A DNA stretch of 64,000 nt from Corydoras sp. C115 (Eukaryota; Chordata; Actinopteri; Siluriformes; Callichthyidae), in assembly GCA_019802505.1 (NCBI GenBank), contig JAFMOC010000384.1, forward strand, positions 25,001 to 89,000, in the 5' to 3' direction. Position numbers and translations under genes: made by a program. Within the stretch, counting starts at the first letter, position 1, and each line of letters starts with the position of its first letter. Shown here piece by piece: positions 42,317 to 53,530 of the stretch. The notes beneath the pieces were generated by a model. That model had not been told where the DNA came from, ran no database searches, and was given only the letters and a program-made list of their open reading frames with translations.

Positions 42317-42461
42317 GTGAGTGTGTGCCCAGCGATGGATTGGCGCCCTGTCCTGGGTGTATCTGCCCAGCGCCTGAAACGTTCTTCCCTGGATGGGCAT
42401 GGGGAACCCCACCGCGACCCTACTAGAGGATAAAGTGGGAGATAATGAATGAATGAATGAA
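42071..42461 (+). mobile_element. V-SINE, plus strand, with internal (GT)n(GA)n expansion
   Basis: gggcggcacggtggcttagt head, decayed B-box (cggtggaatcgcgg), and the normal gtgtgtctgtgtgagtgag segment expanded to (GT)n (42256-42295) and (GA)n (42295-42317). Tail (gaat)n. Confidence 0.9.
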
Positions 42462-42466
42462 TATAT

Positions 42467-42479
<13 letters not shown>

Positions 42480-42519
<40 letters not shown>
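42480..42519. repeat. (GT)n microsatellite
   Basis: About 20 GT units, 19 bases after the SINE tail and following (TA)n. Confidence 0.94.
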
Positions 42520-42521
<2 letters not shown>

Positions 42522-42888
42522 TATTTATATATATTTTAATAACTACAAAATTTTAAAAAATATATTTTATATATATATACACTATATAAACACGTATATG
42601 ATTTCTTATTGTAAGACTAACCGGTGCAGGGGTTGTATTCCAAATCAAAGTTGATTCTACAGCTAGTGTCACTACGTTACCGGCTCAACTTTGACCTTTC
42701 CCTGTTCCCTAGCTTTGTAGTGTCCTCGGTTGCATTTGGGATGTGCAGCGTTAGCGCGGCGGTGGCTTCAGCGTGTGTTTTCTGTTACACGGTTGTTTGT
42801 TTATTTATTTATTATAAGTTTAAACCTTTATTTGTCACTAAAATCCCCATTTCGACGGAATTACGGCTGCAACACGTGACTGGGAAAC
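42520..42888. other. AT-rich unique sequence
   Basis: No gene or repeat family recognised. Confidence 0.4.
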
Positions 42889-43033
42889 GCACCTGAACCT
42901 CAGCACACCTGAACCTCAGCACACCTGAACCTCTGCACACCTGAACCTCTGCACACCTGAACCTCAGCACACCTGAACCTCAGCACACCTGAACCTCTGC
43001 ACACCTGAACCTCAGCACACCTGAACCTCAGCA
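42889..43033. repeat. 16-bp minisatellite
   Basis: About nine tandem copies of gaacctcagcacacct, alternating with a ctctgca variant. Reads as a repetitive peptide in the reverse direction but has no gene context. Confidence 0.93.
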
Positions 43034-43512
43034 ACACTTTAACGACTGCGGTTTGTAGTTTGTTTACTTCAGTTTTTAAAACTAAGATGTTTGTTGATAA
43101 ATAAATCAAAGCTTTTACATTAAACCTGGAGGCAGCAGTTTGGGGAAGGCCTGTGAGTGTGATTAGAAGGTTCTAATTAGCTTCACACGAGTCAACTGTA
43201 CACAAACTTTTGGGTAGAATTGTGTAGATAAACAACGGCATGCTACCGAAACACAGTTGTAAAGACAAAATGTTTAATAGTAATCAGGTCTGTTGGTATC
43301 AATGCACCAAATATTAAAAAATTTAATACTAAATATATAAAACATTTCATATTTTGTTGTATTTGTGGTATTTACGTGACAAACTCGATGGATAATATTG
43401 GCTAATTATTAGTTTTGTATTATTATTATTTAAATTATTAGTTTTGTAGTATTAAAATTGATAAATTGCTATATACAAGTAGAAATTGTATTAGACAGAG
43501 CTCTATCTACAT
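43034..43512. other. AT-rich unique sequence
   Basis: Nothing recognised. Confidence 0.4.
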
Positions 43513-43513
43513 A

Positions 43514-43725
43514 CCATCCAATATCTTCTGGGCAGATACAAGCAGCATAGGGTGCCAGTAAATTTTAAAGCCGCCAATTCACCTTGAATCCATGTTTCTG
43601 GACTGTAGGAAGAAACTGGAGAACCTGGAGAACACCTACACAGACACAGGGAGAAGATGGAAACTCCATCATGATCAGAATTCGAACCTGGATCCCCAGC
43701 GCTGAGAGACTAACTTGCTGACCAC
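43514..43725 (-). mobile_element. V-SINE, degenerate older copy
   Basis: ccatccaatatcttctgggc, ccaattcaccttgaatccat and attcgaacctggatcccc. The 3' half is mostly deleted. Confidence 0.7.
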
Positions 43726-44095
43726 TTCTTAATACTCCTTATTGTGCCAAGAATGCTGGATGGGGAACCCGGTGTTCTGAGGTCATTTTGGATGAATGCA
43801 TTTTCTAAACGACCTTACGTCATTTAAATGGATCTTACCGATTGTAACAGTGCCAGTCTGTAAATAATCAGCGTCAATACCTCATCTGCGTCTGTGCCGA
43901 TGCATCAGTGGTGATCTGTTCTTGGCATTAGTAGCGACACGCTATGGCTTCATCGCTTTGCGTGCAGTGCTCAGTATTGTAATTGTATAAAAAAAAGTGG
44001 AGAGATGTGGGAGAGCAACCAGGGAGAGTAGATATTGTGACAGTATATCTGTTTAAATGCAGGAGGACAAATAAGCAGACCAGAAATGCAAAGAA
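43726..44095. other. Unique intergenic sequence
   Basis: Nothing recognised. Confidence 0.4.
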
Positions 44096-44097
44096 GA

Positions 44098-44150
44098 TGA
44101 GATAGGACTTTATTGATCCCTTCGGGAGAATTCCCTCAGAAATAGCAAAA
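44098..44150 (-). repeat. LINE-like 3' tail fragment
   Basis: gataggactttattgatccc and ttcgggagaattccctcag, read in reverse, form a common fish retroposon end with aataaag. Confidence 0.45.
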
Positions 44151-44242
44151 AGAAAAAACAAACACACAGAAATAGAAAGAGATGTATATATATATAGAAT
44201 AGAAAGAGATGTATATATAAAGAGATGTATATATAAATAGAA

Positions 44243-44244
<2 letters not shown>

Positions 44245-44327
<83 letters not shown>
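44245..44327. repeat. (TA)n followed by poly-T
   Basis: About 25 TA units then about 29 T, abutting the next V-SINE tail. Confidence 0.95.
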
Positions 44328-44488
44328 CATTCATTCAATCATTAATCTCTCATATCTCCCGCTTTATCCTCTATTAGGGTCGCGGTGGGGTTCCCCATGC
44401 CCATCCAGGGGAGAACGTCTCGGGCGCTGGGCAGATAGACCCAGGACAGGGCGCCAATCCATCGCTGGGCACACACTCACACACACAG
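44328..44488 (-). mobile_element. V-SINE 3' half, minus strand, fused head-on to a plus-strand copy
   Basis: (ATTC) tail to ccatcgctgggcacacactc, then cacagacacagcactag. It forms an inverted pair with 44500-44841. Confidence 0.85.
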
Positions 44489-44499
44489 ACACAGCACTA

Positions 44500-44841
44500 G
44501 GCACTCCTCTCAGCACTAGACACTCCTCTCAGCACTAGGGATTCCCGGTTCGAATCCCCATCTGGGTGGAGTTTCCATGTTCTCCCCGTGTCTGCGTGGG
44601 TTTCCTTCGGGTTCTCCGGTTTCCTCCCACAGTCCAAAAAACATGGATTCTCAATTGAATTCTCAAAAATTGCCCCATATAGAGTGTGTCTGTGTGAGTG
44701 AGTGTGTGCCCAGCGATGGATTGGCGCCCTGTCCTGGGTGTATCTGCCCAGCGCCTGAGACGTTCTCCCCTGGATGGGCATGGGGAACCCCACCGTGACC
44801 CTAATAGAGGATAAAGCGGGAGATAATGAATGAATGAATGA
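44500..44841 (+). mobile_element. V-SINE, plus strand, head rearranged
   Basis: The head has been replaced by a repeated piece, cactcctctcagcactag (44504-44537). B-box ggttcgaatcc, full core and tail present. Right flank aaagttattgtgatcacag is shared with the copy at 45585. Confidence 0.88.
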
Positions 44842-45060
44842 AAAGTTATTGTGATCACAGATTAAAGGGCTTTTAATACTAAGCCTATGTTTAGGATTGA
44901 TGTCTGAGAGTCCTGATTACGTGATGACGTGACAGTTTTCATCCAATCAGATATATGTAAAACTTCTCGCTCCACTCCAAATTCCGACCAACATCCTTTA
45001 CATACCCCCCCACCCCCCCGCCGAGAGCAGGCTGTGGTGGAGCTGATGGCATGAGGGACA
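44842..45060 (+). repeat. Segmental duplication, first copy
   Basis: Matches 45950-46160: tcacagattaaagggctttt, gatgtctgagagtcc, ccactccaaattccgaccaa. Spacing is about 1.1 kb, and each copy is preceded by a plus-strand V-SINE. Confidence 0.85.
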
Positions 45061-45468
45061 CGTTACACTTTGAAGATGGTACAGCAGTAAAAACCACAGT
45101 GGGAAATAATAAAGAGGATATGATTTTTTGTTTGTTTGTTTTTTTGGTGGGTGAGGATAAGAATGGATTTATACAAATACAGAATCCATAAAACTAATAA
45201 CTCTGCAATGCTTTAACTGAAACAACACGTACAGCATTACCAACCGATAAAAACGACAATTCGTACTCTACAAAATACAAAGAATAAGACACTTACATAA
45301 CTGCACATCCACAGAAACCTACAAACCACTCAGTCCACATGGAGGAACCCAACATGGTCACTCGTTCCTCCTTTTAAACCTTTAACCCCACCCTTTCCTT
45401 TTGCAAGGCTTTATGGACTTTGGAGTCATCACCTTTTATTTATATATATAAGATATATACACCTCCGT

Positions 45469-45474
<6 letters not shown>
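45061..45474. other. Unique sequence
   Basis: Nothing recognised. Confidence 0.4.

Positions 45475-45536
<62 letters not shown>
45475..45536. repeat. (TA)n microsatellite
   Basis: About 30 TA units. Confidence 0.95.
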
Positions 45537-45539
<3 letters not shown>

Positions 45540-45584
45540 CTTATTTTTAGCAGTGAAAATTATTTTATGTGTTAAAGTTATTGT

Positions 45585-45949
45585 GGGTGGCACTGTGGCT
45601 TAGTGGTTTAGCATGTTCTCCTCTCAGCACTAGGGATTCCCGGTTCGATTCCCCATCTGGGTGGAGTTTCCATGTTCTCCCCGTGTCTGCGTGGGTTTCC
45701 TTCGAGTTCTCCGGTTTCCTCCCACAGTCCAAAAACATGGATCAAGTCAATTGAATTCTCCAAAATTGCCCCATATAGAGTGTGTCTGTGTGAGTGAATG
45801 TGTGCCCAGAGATGGATTGGCGCCCTGTCCTGGGTGTATCTGCCTGAGACGTTCTCCCCTGGATGGGGGACGTTTCCCCCCCCCCCCCCCCCCCCCCCCC
45901 CCCGCCACCCTAATAGAGGATAAAGCGTGAGATAATGAATGAATGAATG
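45585..45949 (+). mobile_element. V-SINE, plus strand, with TSD and a long poly-C
   Basis: TSD aaagttattgt at 45574-45584 and 45950-45960. The segment that normally reads gggcatggggaacccc is replaced by a ~26-base C-run (about 45878-45903). Confidence 0.9.
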
Positions 45950-46160
45950 AAAGTTATTGTGATCACAGATTAAAGGGCTTTTAATACTGAGCCTAATGTT
46001 TAGGATTGATGTCTGAGAGTCCGGACAGTTTTCATCCAATCAGATGCGTTTTATTGTTCAGTTTGGTGATGCTCGCTCCACTCCAAATTCCGACCAACAT
46101 CCTTCTGCCGTCCTTCGTTCCTCCGCCCGCCGTGAAGCAGCTGTTGGTGGAGCATGTATA
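45950..46160 (+). repeat. Segmental duplication, second copy
   Basis: Copy of 44842-45060, differing by small indels (for example the missing tgattacgtgatgacgtg after gagagtcc). Because the TSD is intact here, this copy keeps the original arrangement. Confidence 0.85.
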
Positions 46161-47750
46161 ACGAGACAAATCCGAAGCACATCCATGGTGTAGGGAGTCA
46201 TGTAGAAGCAGTGTGAGTGGTGTCAGGAGCAGCAGATGGTGGCTGCATTGTTTTTTCATTAGGGGGTCTGAGGGGAGTGTTAACAGCGTGGCGCTGGAGC
46301 ACGAGTACCGAACCTTCCTACCGTCGGCGCCGTCGGCTAATCGTTCTCGCCCGAAACCCGCCGAGGGACAGGCAATAAGCGTTTTTGATGTGCCGTGGAG
46401 AGACGCCTTAGCTAATGAAGATGAATGATGCAAATGGAGAGCACGCAAAGGGAGGGGCCAACCAGGGTGGACGGCTCCTCGGAAGTTTACTAAAGTCCCT
46501 CGCGGCTGGGTTCACAACAGGAAATCGTTCAACCAGGAGACCCTGAGCCCGTAATTAGTGGTGTCTTGCAGGAACTGTCCTGTTTATTTAGAGTTAGAAG
46601 GTAGAACCCAACGGTGTCTTACCAAACGCTCGGGCAAGTGCGGGTTAAACTGTGACATCCCAGTAACTCGTTTGTTATCGTTGATTTAGCAGTGGTCAGT
46701 TCCCACCAATCAGATCGCTGTCACAGTGTAGCCATCGATCAGAAAGAGCGATGCCTCACGTGCGTCCTCCGAGTCATGTGTTGCCCGCCGACCGTATTTC
46801 TTCTAATGTGCGTTGATGCAATAGAGCGTCTGATGGAGTGTGCTGGGGGCAAATAGGTTCTAAATGTCATTGCTTACCCGGTTCAGATCGGGATCCTTGT
46901 AAATCTCTTTGGATCTACAAAATGAGGGACTGGGGCACGTTCCAAAGGTCACCTCAAAAGAAATGGTTGTAAAGTTTTAATCTCTTTTTCTTTCTCTCGT
47001 TCTCTTCGCCACGTTTGATCCCCAGATACCAAGTCCGAATCTGTCCGAATGCATGCCTCATGGTTCTAACGCTGGACCGCAGGGCAGCGTCCCTCACCTC
47101 GTGTGTGCGCACAAGGGAACGAGAGATTAGCTTGTGGTACCATTCCGTGAGAGTGCATGTATCACCTCTCTGCACTTTGTCATAGAACCATGCCACCCCC
47201 CACCCCCCACCCCAACCCACCACCAAAGTGGATTCCCATCGAAGCCTGAAGCAATCATATCCTTCCAGGCGTGGATACACAGGGCCAGTTCCCAAATGAT
47301 ATAAGTGCATTTGTTGTTGTTTTGGATCCGAAGGTCGTTGACCATTAGTCCTGCGCCGGCGCTCCTGAAAGGCGCCACTCCTTTATGAGAGCTGGCGTCG
47401 TGCTCGCAGAATTTATAACTCTCCGTCGTCTCTCGCTGGAAACGAATGACGCGGCTGCTTTACTGTTGGGGTGAGGACGCCGTGTGAGATTGATATGCTG
47501 CCTCCCAGCAGTGCTGAGCGAGATAAGCTCACTCAGGAAAAAAAAAAAAAAAAAAAGGGGAAAAAAAAAAAAACCTTCCTGCCGCCTTTGTCATGTCTCT
47601 TCTGATACTTTCCTCCACCTCGCACAACGGGTTAGGATTACACAAGTGTCTCAAGTCCTGACAGCTTAACACACTTTTGCCAGCTCCTTCGGATAACAAG
47701 TGTGTTGTTGGGTTTTGGGTTTTTGACTGACTTCTAATAACATCAATTAT
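46161..47750. other. Unique intergenic block
   Basis: Single-copy and partly GC-rich (46290-46420, 47180-47225). A degenerate SINE tail (gatccttgtaaatctctttg) lies at 46891-46910, and A-runs at 47539-47573. A 138-codon reverse frame at 46032-46448 is not supported as a gene. Confidence 0.4.
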
Positions 47751-47754
47751 ATAT

Positions 47755-48448
47755 TATCCATTCATTATCTTTCGCTTTATCCTCTACTAGGGTCACGGGG
47801 GGGTGGGGGGGGGGGTACATCCAGTACAGGACGCTGGGCAGATACACCCAGGACAGGGCGCCAATCTATCACTGGGCACTCACTCACTCACACAAACACA
47901 CTCTATATGGGGCAATTTGGAGATTGACCATTCATTCATTCATTATCTCCCGCTTTATCCTCTATTAGGGTCGCGGTGGGGTTCCCCATGCCCATCCAGG
48001 GGAGAACGTCTCGGGCGCTGGGCAGATAGACCCAGGACAGGGCGCCAATCCATCGCTGGGCACACACTCACTCACACAAACACTCTATATGGGGCAATTT
48101 TTTCTGAGAATTCAATTGACTTGATCCATGTTTTTGGACTGTGGGAGGAAACCGGAGAACCCGGCGGAAACCCACGCAGACACGGGGAGAACATGGAAAC
48201 TCCACCCAGATGGGGATTCGAACCGGGAATCCCTAGCGCTGAGAGGCGAACGTGCTAACCACTAAGCCACCGTGCCGCCCTGAGATTGACCATGATCCAT
48301 GTTTTTGGACTGTGGGAGGAAACCGGAGAACCCGGAGGAAACCCATGCGGACACGGGGAGGACATGGAAACTCCACCCCGATTGGGATTCGAACCGGGAA
48401 TAGTGCTGAGAGGAGAACATGCCAACCACTAAGCCACCTTGCCGCCCT
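47755..48448 (-). mobile_element. V-SINE interrupted by another V-SINE
   Basis: The outer element is in two pieces, 47755-47919 and 48280-48448, which join at the word gagattgacca. Together they make one near-complete minus-strand copy with a G-run (47797-47814). Confidence 0.9.
47931..48279 (-). mobile_element. V-SINE nested inside V-SINE, perfect TSD
   Basis: Full-length copy flanked by gagattgacca at 47920-47930 and 48280-48290. It is in the same orientation as its host and younger than it. Confidence 0.93.
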
Positions 48449-48465
48449 TTTCATATTTTTGTATA

Positions 48466-48712
48466 TGCTTCATTCATTCATTATCTCCCGCTTTATCCTC
48501 TATTAGGGTCGCGGTGGGGTTCCCCATGCCCATCCAGGGGAGAACATCTCGGGCGCTGGGCAGATAGACCCAGGACAGGGCGCCAATCCATCGCTGGGCA
48601 CACACTCACTCACACAGACACACTCTATATGGGGCAATTTTGAGAATTCAATTGACTTGATCCATGTTTTTGGACTGTGGGAGGAAACCGGAGAACCCGG
48701 AGGAAACCCCGG
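48466..48712 (-). mobile_element. V-SINE, minus strand, left arm of an inverted pair
   Basis: (ATTC) tail to gagaacccggaggaaacccc, where the sequence turns back on itself. Confidence 0.85.
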
Positions 48713-48843
48713 GTCCACATGGGTTTCCTCCGGGTTCTCCAGTTTCCTCCCACAGTCAAAAACATGTCTTAAAGGTATATTGAATGCTCCAAATTGCCCC
48801 ATATAGTATGCGAGTGAGTGTGTGCCCAGCGATAAATTGCTTG
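48713..48843 (+). mobile_element. V-SINE core, plus strand, right arm of an inverted pair
   Basis: gggtccacatgggtttcctc to cccagcgataaattgc, the opposite strand of the same core. The junction forms a hairpin around 48690-48740. Confidence 0.82.
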
Positions 48844-49565
48844 AATGCTTGTATAAGTAATACATTTTTTTTTTAAATCTTGGGGTAAAATAAAAAAAAT
48901 GACAGGGTTCTAATTATTCCTCGATTCCACAGGAATAAATAATTCTCCCAGACAGTTTGATGGTTCACTTTTCCCCCTCTTTTTACCTGACAGTCCATAT
49001 TTGAACGTCCGTATTTGCTGACATGTTAATTAAATACAAAGTACTCAGCGTGTGCACAGTGGTCGTAAATCAAGTGTGCGTGCCCTCCCTGAGCTATAAT
49101 TCTAACACACGTATTTAGGAGCAGTGTGGATACCATGGCTTATTAAGTGGCAGACTCGCATGATCGATAGCGAGGTCGCGTTCAGGATTCCTAAAATAAA
49201 ATTGCCAGCGCGTCAGAGCGGCGGGAACGACCTCCTAAGAACAGAAATATATCTGCAGGGTGGGCAGAGCAGGTAATTGCCTGAGGCTTCAAAGGGTGTT
49301 GGAAATGCCTGAAGGCTGATCACATGCTTAGTTAGCTGATGTAAAGAACGGGCCTGCAGAGCTGCCCACCATCTGTTGATTGGCCTTGACTATAGTTTTG
49401 GGAAACTATTTTTTTTTAATTGATTATGTCCAATTCTAGTGGATGGCACTCCTGGTTTTGCCCTTTCTATTTGCCCCTCTCTTCTTGGCTAGAAGTTGAC
49501 AAACATAGAAAGATGTCAAAAAGATTTTGGTGATATGACAACTGGTGGAGGCGAAATGGTGGTTT
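48844..49565. other. Unique intergenic block, possible conserved non-coding element
   Basis: 49010-49330 is complex repeat-free sequence (ccatggcttattaagtggca, gcatgatcgatagcgaggtc). Not coding as far as can be seen. Confidence 0.35.
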
Positions 49566-49566
49566 C

Positions 49567-49934
49567 TCCACATGGGTTTCCTCCGGGTTCTCTGGTTTCC
49601 TCCCACAGTCCAAAAACATGGATCAAGGTCAACTGAATTCTCCCAATTTCCCCATATAGTGTGTGTGTGTCTGTGTGAGTGAGTATGTGCCCAGCGATGG
49701 ATTGCCCCCATGTCCTGGGTGTATCTGCCCAGCACCTGAAACGTTCTCCGCTGGATGGGCATGGGAACCCCCTCGCCACCCTGGACACCTGGTGGATTAT
49801 TACACCTTGTCCTGAGTGGCGTTGTTGTAATGGGGGTTTGACGACGGGGTTTCTCACCTGAATGGGTTTGGAGAACCCCCTCGACCCTAGTAAAGGATGA
49901 AGTGGATGATGATGGATGGATGGATGGATGGATA
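49567..49934 (+). mobile_element. V-SINE, 5'-truncated, with partly repeated 3' region
   Basis: Core ccacatgggtttcctccggg onward. The end block (gtttggagaaccccctcgac, then aaggatgaagtggatgatga) is a second, diverged 3' segment after 49785. Tail (GATG)n. Confidence 0.8.
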
Positions 49935-50785
49935 AGTGCATACAGTTGGGGCTGCTGGAGTCTGGTGCTTATGGGGCAAATCAACAACACCCCAGGAAGA
50001 ACATGCAAACATTTCTTGGAAAAGACTCTGGTCCAATCTGCACAGGACTTTTATGCCGTGTTTTGATGATGTCAGTCTTCATGTCACTAGAAGAAGGTCT
50101 ATAATTAGCTAAATCGTTATTCTGGTGTTGATGTTATACAGTGAGGAACTCCAGTTGGGCTCGCTTAAAATGACATCTCTGTCTTCCTGTCCTCTGTCTT
50201 CCTCGTTTCTTGCGTTGTATTATTGAGTAACCCTTCTAATCTATATTATTATTCCCGTAAGTGTTTGCTTTGTTTCGTTAGGTCTCTGAGCTGTGATGAC
50301 TGTGTCATGCTGTTAGCGAATCAGCCGTTAGATACGGCCGTGTGCAGGAACATCACTCGGTGCTTTGTTTGCCACTTGGCACATTCGTCTCTCCGCTTAA
50401 CAAATGACTCGAAATGTGCGAGTCAGCATTCTATCAAAGGGAATCATTTTCGAAAGGATAAGCAATTTCCCTTCCCCAAGTGACTGTGACTATTGCAAAT
50501 GAGCAATTTACAGCGCTCTTTATTCAGAAAGAAAGGAGGTGCACGCAAAAAGATGTATTCATTTTCTTCCTCTGTTTGTTTTTTCTGCTCCCCGTCGTTC
50601 ATTTCAAATGTGTGATCATCGGAAGAATGTTTGTAAATGTTTACGTGTTTAAAACACGCTGGGTCGTGTCCCGAATCATCATCATCTTCCTACCGTTCAG
50701 ATGGTAAATGCGGTAGGTACTCGGATACAAGATGCCTCGTGTGATCTAAATACAAACACCAAGTGAAGAGAGCAATTAGTGTTCG
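49935..50785. other. Unique intergenic block, possible conserved non-coding element
   Basis: 50230-50520 is complex (ctgagctgtgatgactgtgt, atgagcaatttacagcgctc). No gene recognised. Confidence 0.35.
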
Positions 50786-50885
50786 GTGGCCCAAGGGCAC
50801 TTCAGCCAGAGTGCTTGACGGGGCCGGGAATCAAACCGGGGGACTTCAGGTCACATGACTGGTTTCTTAACCACAAGCCTGCGAT
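50786..50885 (-). mobile_element. tRNA-derived SINE head, degenerate, minus strand
   Basis: caagggcacttcagccagag, gccgggaatcaaaccggggg and gtttcttaaccacaagcc read in reverse as a B-box plus A-box region. It resembles the pieces at 56405 and 62775. Confidence 0.5.
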
Positions 50886-51387
50886 TGTGTTCACAAATGA
50901 GGTTCATCACACGATTCGATAACGATTAAATACATCCGTTTATTTAAAGCAACAGAGGGAACCAGTGTGCGATCTGTCTGCCGGTGCTGAACAGGTGATT
51001 GAGGTTCTACATAAGGGGAACATCAGTTTCATTTCTTTCAGGTAATGGGTCCTTTGTGGAGGGGAGCGGAAAGGGGGGGGCATGTTTGAGAAAATGTTAC
51101 TGCCAAAAAAACATCCTTTCATGTCACACATTTCAGCGATTGATGATCCCGTTGGTGCAGTTGCTTCTGCTTTAGCACTGAGCTGTTTCCGCCTGCGTTT
51201 ACGGAACGGGGTGACTCGAGCATGACCGACGTCTGATGAACAAATTTGTTCGAAGGACAGAGTGGCATGACTGCGCCATATTTGACATCTCAAACTCTTC
51301 AAGAGGACCTTGTGTTCTGGTTGTTTTCCGTTATGGATGGAGATCACTCGCTGAAACGGCCATTCAGACTAAAATTATCTGACAAAC

Positions 51388-51428
<41 letters not shown>

Positions 51429-51687
51429 TTATTTTGGTTAATAAACAGTTGCTGAAATGTTTTTATGTGCATGAAGCGCTCATCCCAACACATGGACACA
51501 ATAATGACCTTGACTTCACTGCTAATACAATACTACAATGAGCAAAATCATTGAGACATATATATATATATATATATTTTATAGTGTATTAACATGAAAA
51601 CATTAATACTAATATTTATATTATCATATAATAATAATTACATAATAATTGTGAAGGTACAAGGCTAATCTGGCAATACACATGACT
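50886..51687. other. Unique sequence with poly-T and (TA)n
   Basis: Poly-T at 51390-51427 and (TA)n at 51558-51578. No gene. Confidence 0.45.
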
Positions 51688-52143
51688 AAGGGGTGTGACG
51701 ATTACAGATTTTGACAGTGTGATTATTTTCTAAGGAATAATCACGATTATTATAATTATTATGCAATAATTAAATTTTCCAATAAAGTGCAGAAATCACA
51801 GGGACAATGCGCTGATTCTAATGTTTGTAATTAATTTAATGTAAACACAGTATAACAACGCAGGGCTTTTGCTGAATATTAAAACAAAAGAAATGTTAAA
51901 AAATAAATATATACATTTAAAAGAAAAAAGGTTTTTATTTGTAAGATCAAAGTAAACAAGTGAGCTGCAAGTGGAACTTATTTTGGTTGCATTGTGTCAC
52001 GAGGTTTTAAGTTCCGTTACCGGCTTAAAGCATATTATTATATAAATGACGTCCCTGATGATGTTAAGGCGCCCTTGCGATTAATTAATTGTCATGGTTT
52101 TAATTGCGATGAATCACAAAAACGATTAATCGTCTCATCCGTA
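51688..52143 (+). mobile_element. Dispersed AT-rich element, intact copy 3
   Basis: Runs from aaggggtgtgacgattacag to gattaatcgtctcatccgta, about 456 bp. The ends are roughly inverted (tgtgacgatta against taatcgtctca). It keeps the empty site for the SINE seen at 12449 (atatatacatttaaaag). No coding capacity; probably non-autonomous. Confidence 0.55.
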
Positions 52144-52217
52144 CTTAGTAGCTATTTCTTAAAGCCTTTCCTTCGTCCCCCTGACCGGCCAAACTTATGA
52201 GAGACTATTTACACTGT

Positions 52218-52531
52218 TACACTGGAATCTAGGGATTCCCGGTTCGAATCCCCATCTGGGTGGAGTTTCCATGTTCTCCCCGTGTCCGCGTGAGTTTCCT
52301 CCGGGTTCTCCGGTTTCCTCCCACAGTCCGAAAACATGGATCAAGTTAATTGAATTCTCTAAATTGCCCCATATAGAGTGTGTTTGTGTGAGTGAGTGTG
52401 TACCCAGCGATGGATTGGCGCCCTGTCCTGGGTGTATCTGCCCAGCGCCCGAGACGTTCTCCCCTGGATGGGCATGGGGAACCCCACCGCGACCCTAATA
52501 GAGGATAAAGCGGGAGATAATGAATGAATGA
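52218..52531 (+). mobile_element. V-SINE, 5'-truncated, with TSD
   Basis: Starts near the B-box (gattcccggttcgaatcc). TSD tatttacactgt at 52206-52217 and 52533-52544. Tail (tgaa)n. Confidence 0.87.
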
Positions 52532-52544
52532 ATATTTACACTGT

Positions 52545-53300
52545 AATGAATATTTACATATTGTATACTGCATCATCTCTTTTGTTTCTATGCACACGTT
52601 CATTATTTCATCCGAAAAGTCAGATAGTAAGAGAAACGTCTGCATACTTTTGACCACAGTGTAAAGACACGACACAGTGACTTGTTTGTGACCGAGATGA
52701 CAATAACATCGCTCCACAGATGAGTGACAGCCGCACTGCTGGGACTGAATAGACTTTAAAGCCACAAAGTCACCTACATCCCACTAAATCCTCTGCAGGT
52801 CTACCTTGTTCTCGGCTGCTTCATACCATTACCGCATGATGAAGGTGCCTTTCATGCCGTGCGGCCTATTATACTCGTAAAACCCTTGAAATTGATAACC
52901 TATCTGCGTTAATGCACTTTTAAATAAAAAGTTAACGCTAAAGATTTGGTTTATTACAGCCGGTCGACGTGGAGCCCAGTATTTTCTGTTGCCGGCGCGC
53001 AGCTTAATTTATATTCCAGGTTGACGGTGTCATCAGATATCTTTTCGCAACAGCCCGGTATTCTATGATTCAATTAGGCGTTCACGCTCCGGCTGCACAG
53101 GCCGGCTTGTTGGAGTTTGATAAGAATCCCATTAAAAAGAAGGATGTCTCAGTAGAGAGAATGCGCGTCTGCTATCTGCTAAGTATAGTAAGGGTGAGTG
53201 TAGGTTCCAGAATATGTGATGTACACTAGATATTCATTCATCATCACACTGCGGTGCACAATAAATACTTTTGGCGCCAACCGGAGCGTTTACCGAGACC
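52545..53300. other. Unique intergenic block, possible conserved non-coding element
   Basis: 52790-53180 is complex sequence (cataccattaccgcatgatg, gattcaattaggcgttcacg). No exon signal. Confidence 0.35.
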
Positions 53301-53530
53301 ACGGGTCACGTGACATGAAGTCATTGCAGCGACTTACAAGTATCCTAATTTGATGGTTGAGGGGATCATGGTCAGACGACACGGTCAGCCGTGAATCAAC
53401 GCGCCAGGGGCAATAAGGGTTAAGGACCTTACTCAGGAGACAACTTTGGGTAAACTCGGGATTTAAACTTCCCACATTTAGTTGGAAAGCCCCACATACT
53501 CCCCAGTGAGGACGCTCGTTGCACAGGAAG
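53301..53530 (-). mobile_element. tRNA-SINE-like remnant, minus strand
   Basis: cgacttacaagtatcctaat, then aagggttaaggaccttactc, read in reverse resembles the body of the SINE at 2913 (gagcaaggcccttaaccctc). Confidence 0.45.

Noticed and set aside
46032..46448. 138-codon reverse open frame
   Set aside because: It lies partly in a duplicated SINE flank, with no recognisable domain and no splice context; the GC-rich sequence explains its length.
49436..50008. 190-codon reverse frame
   Set aside because: Mostly an antisense translation of a V-SINE with its GATG tail.
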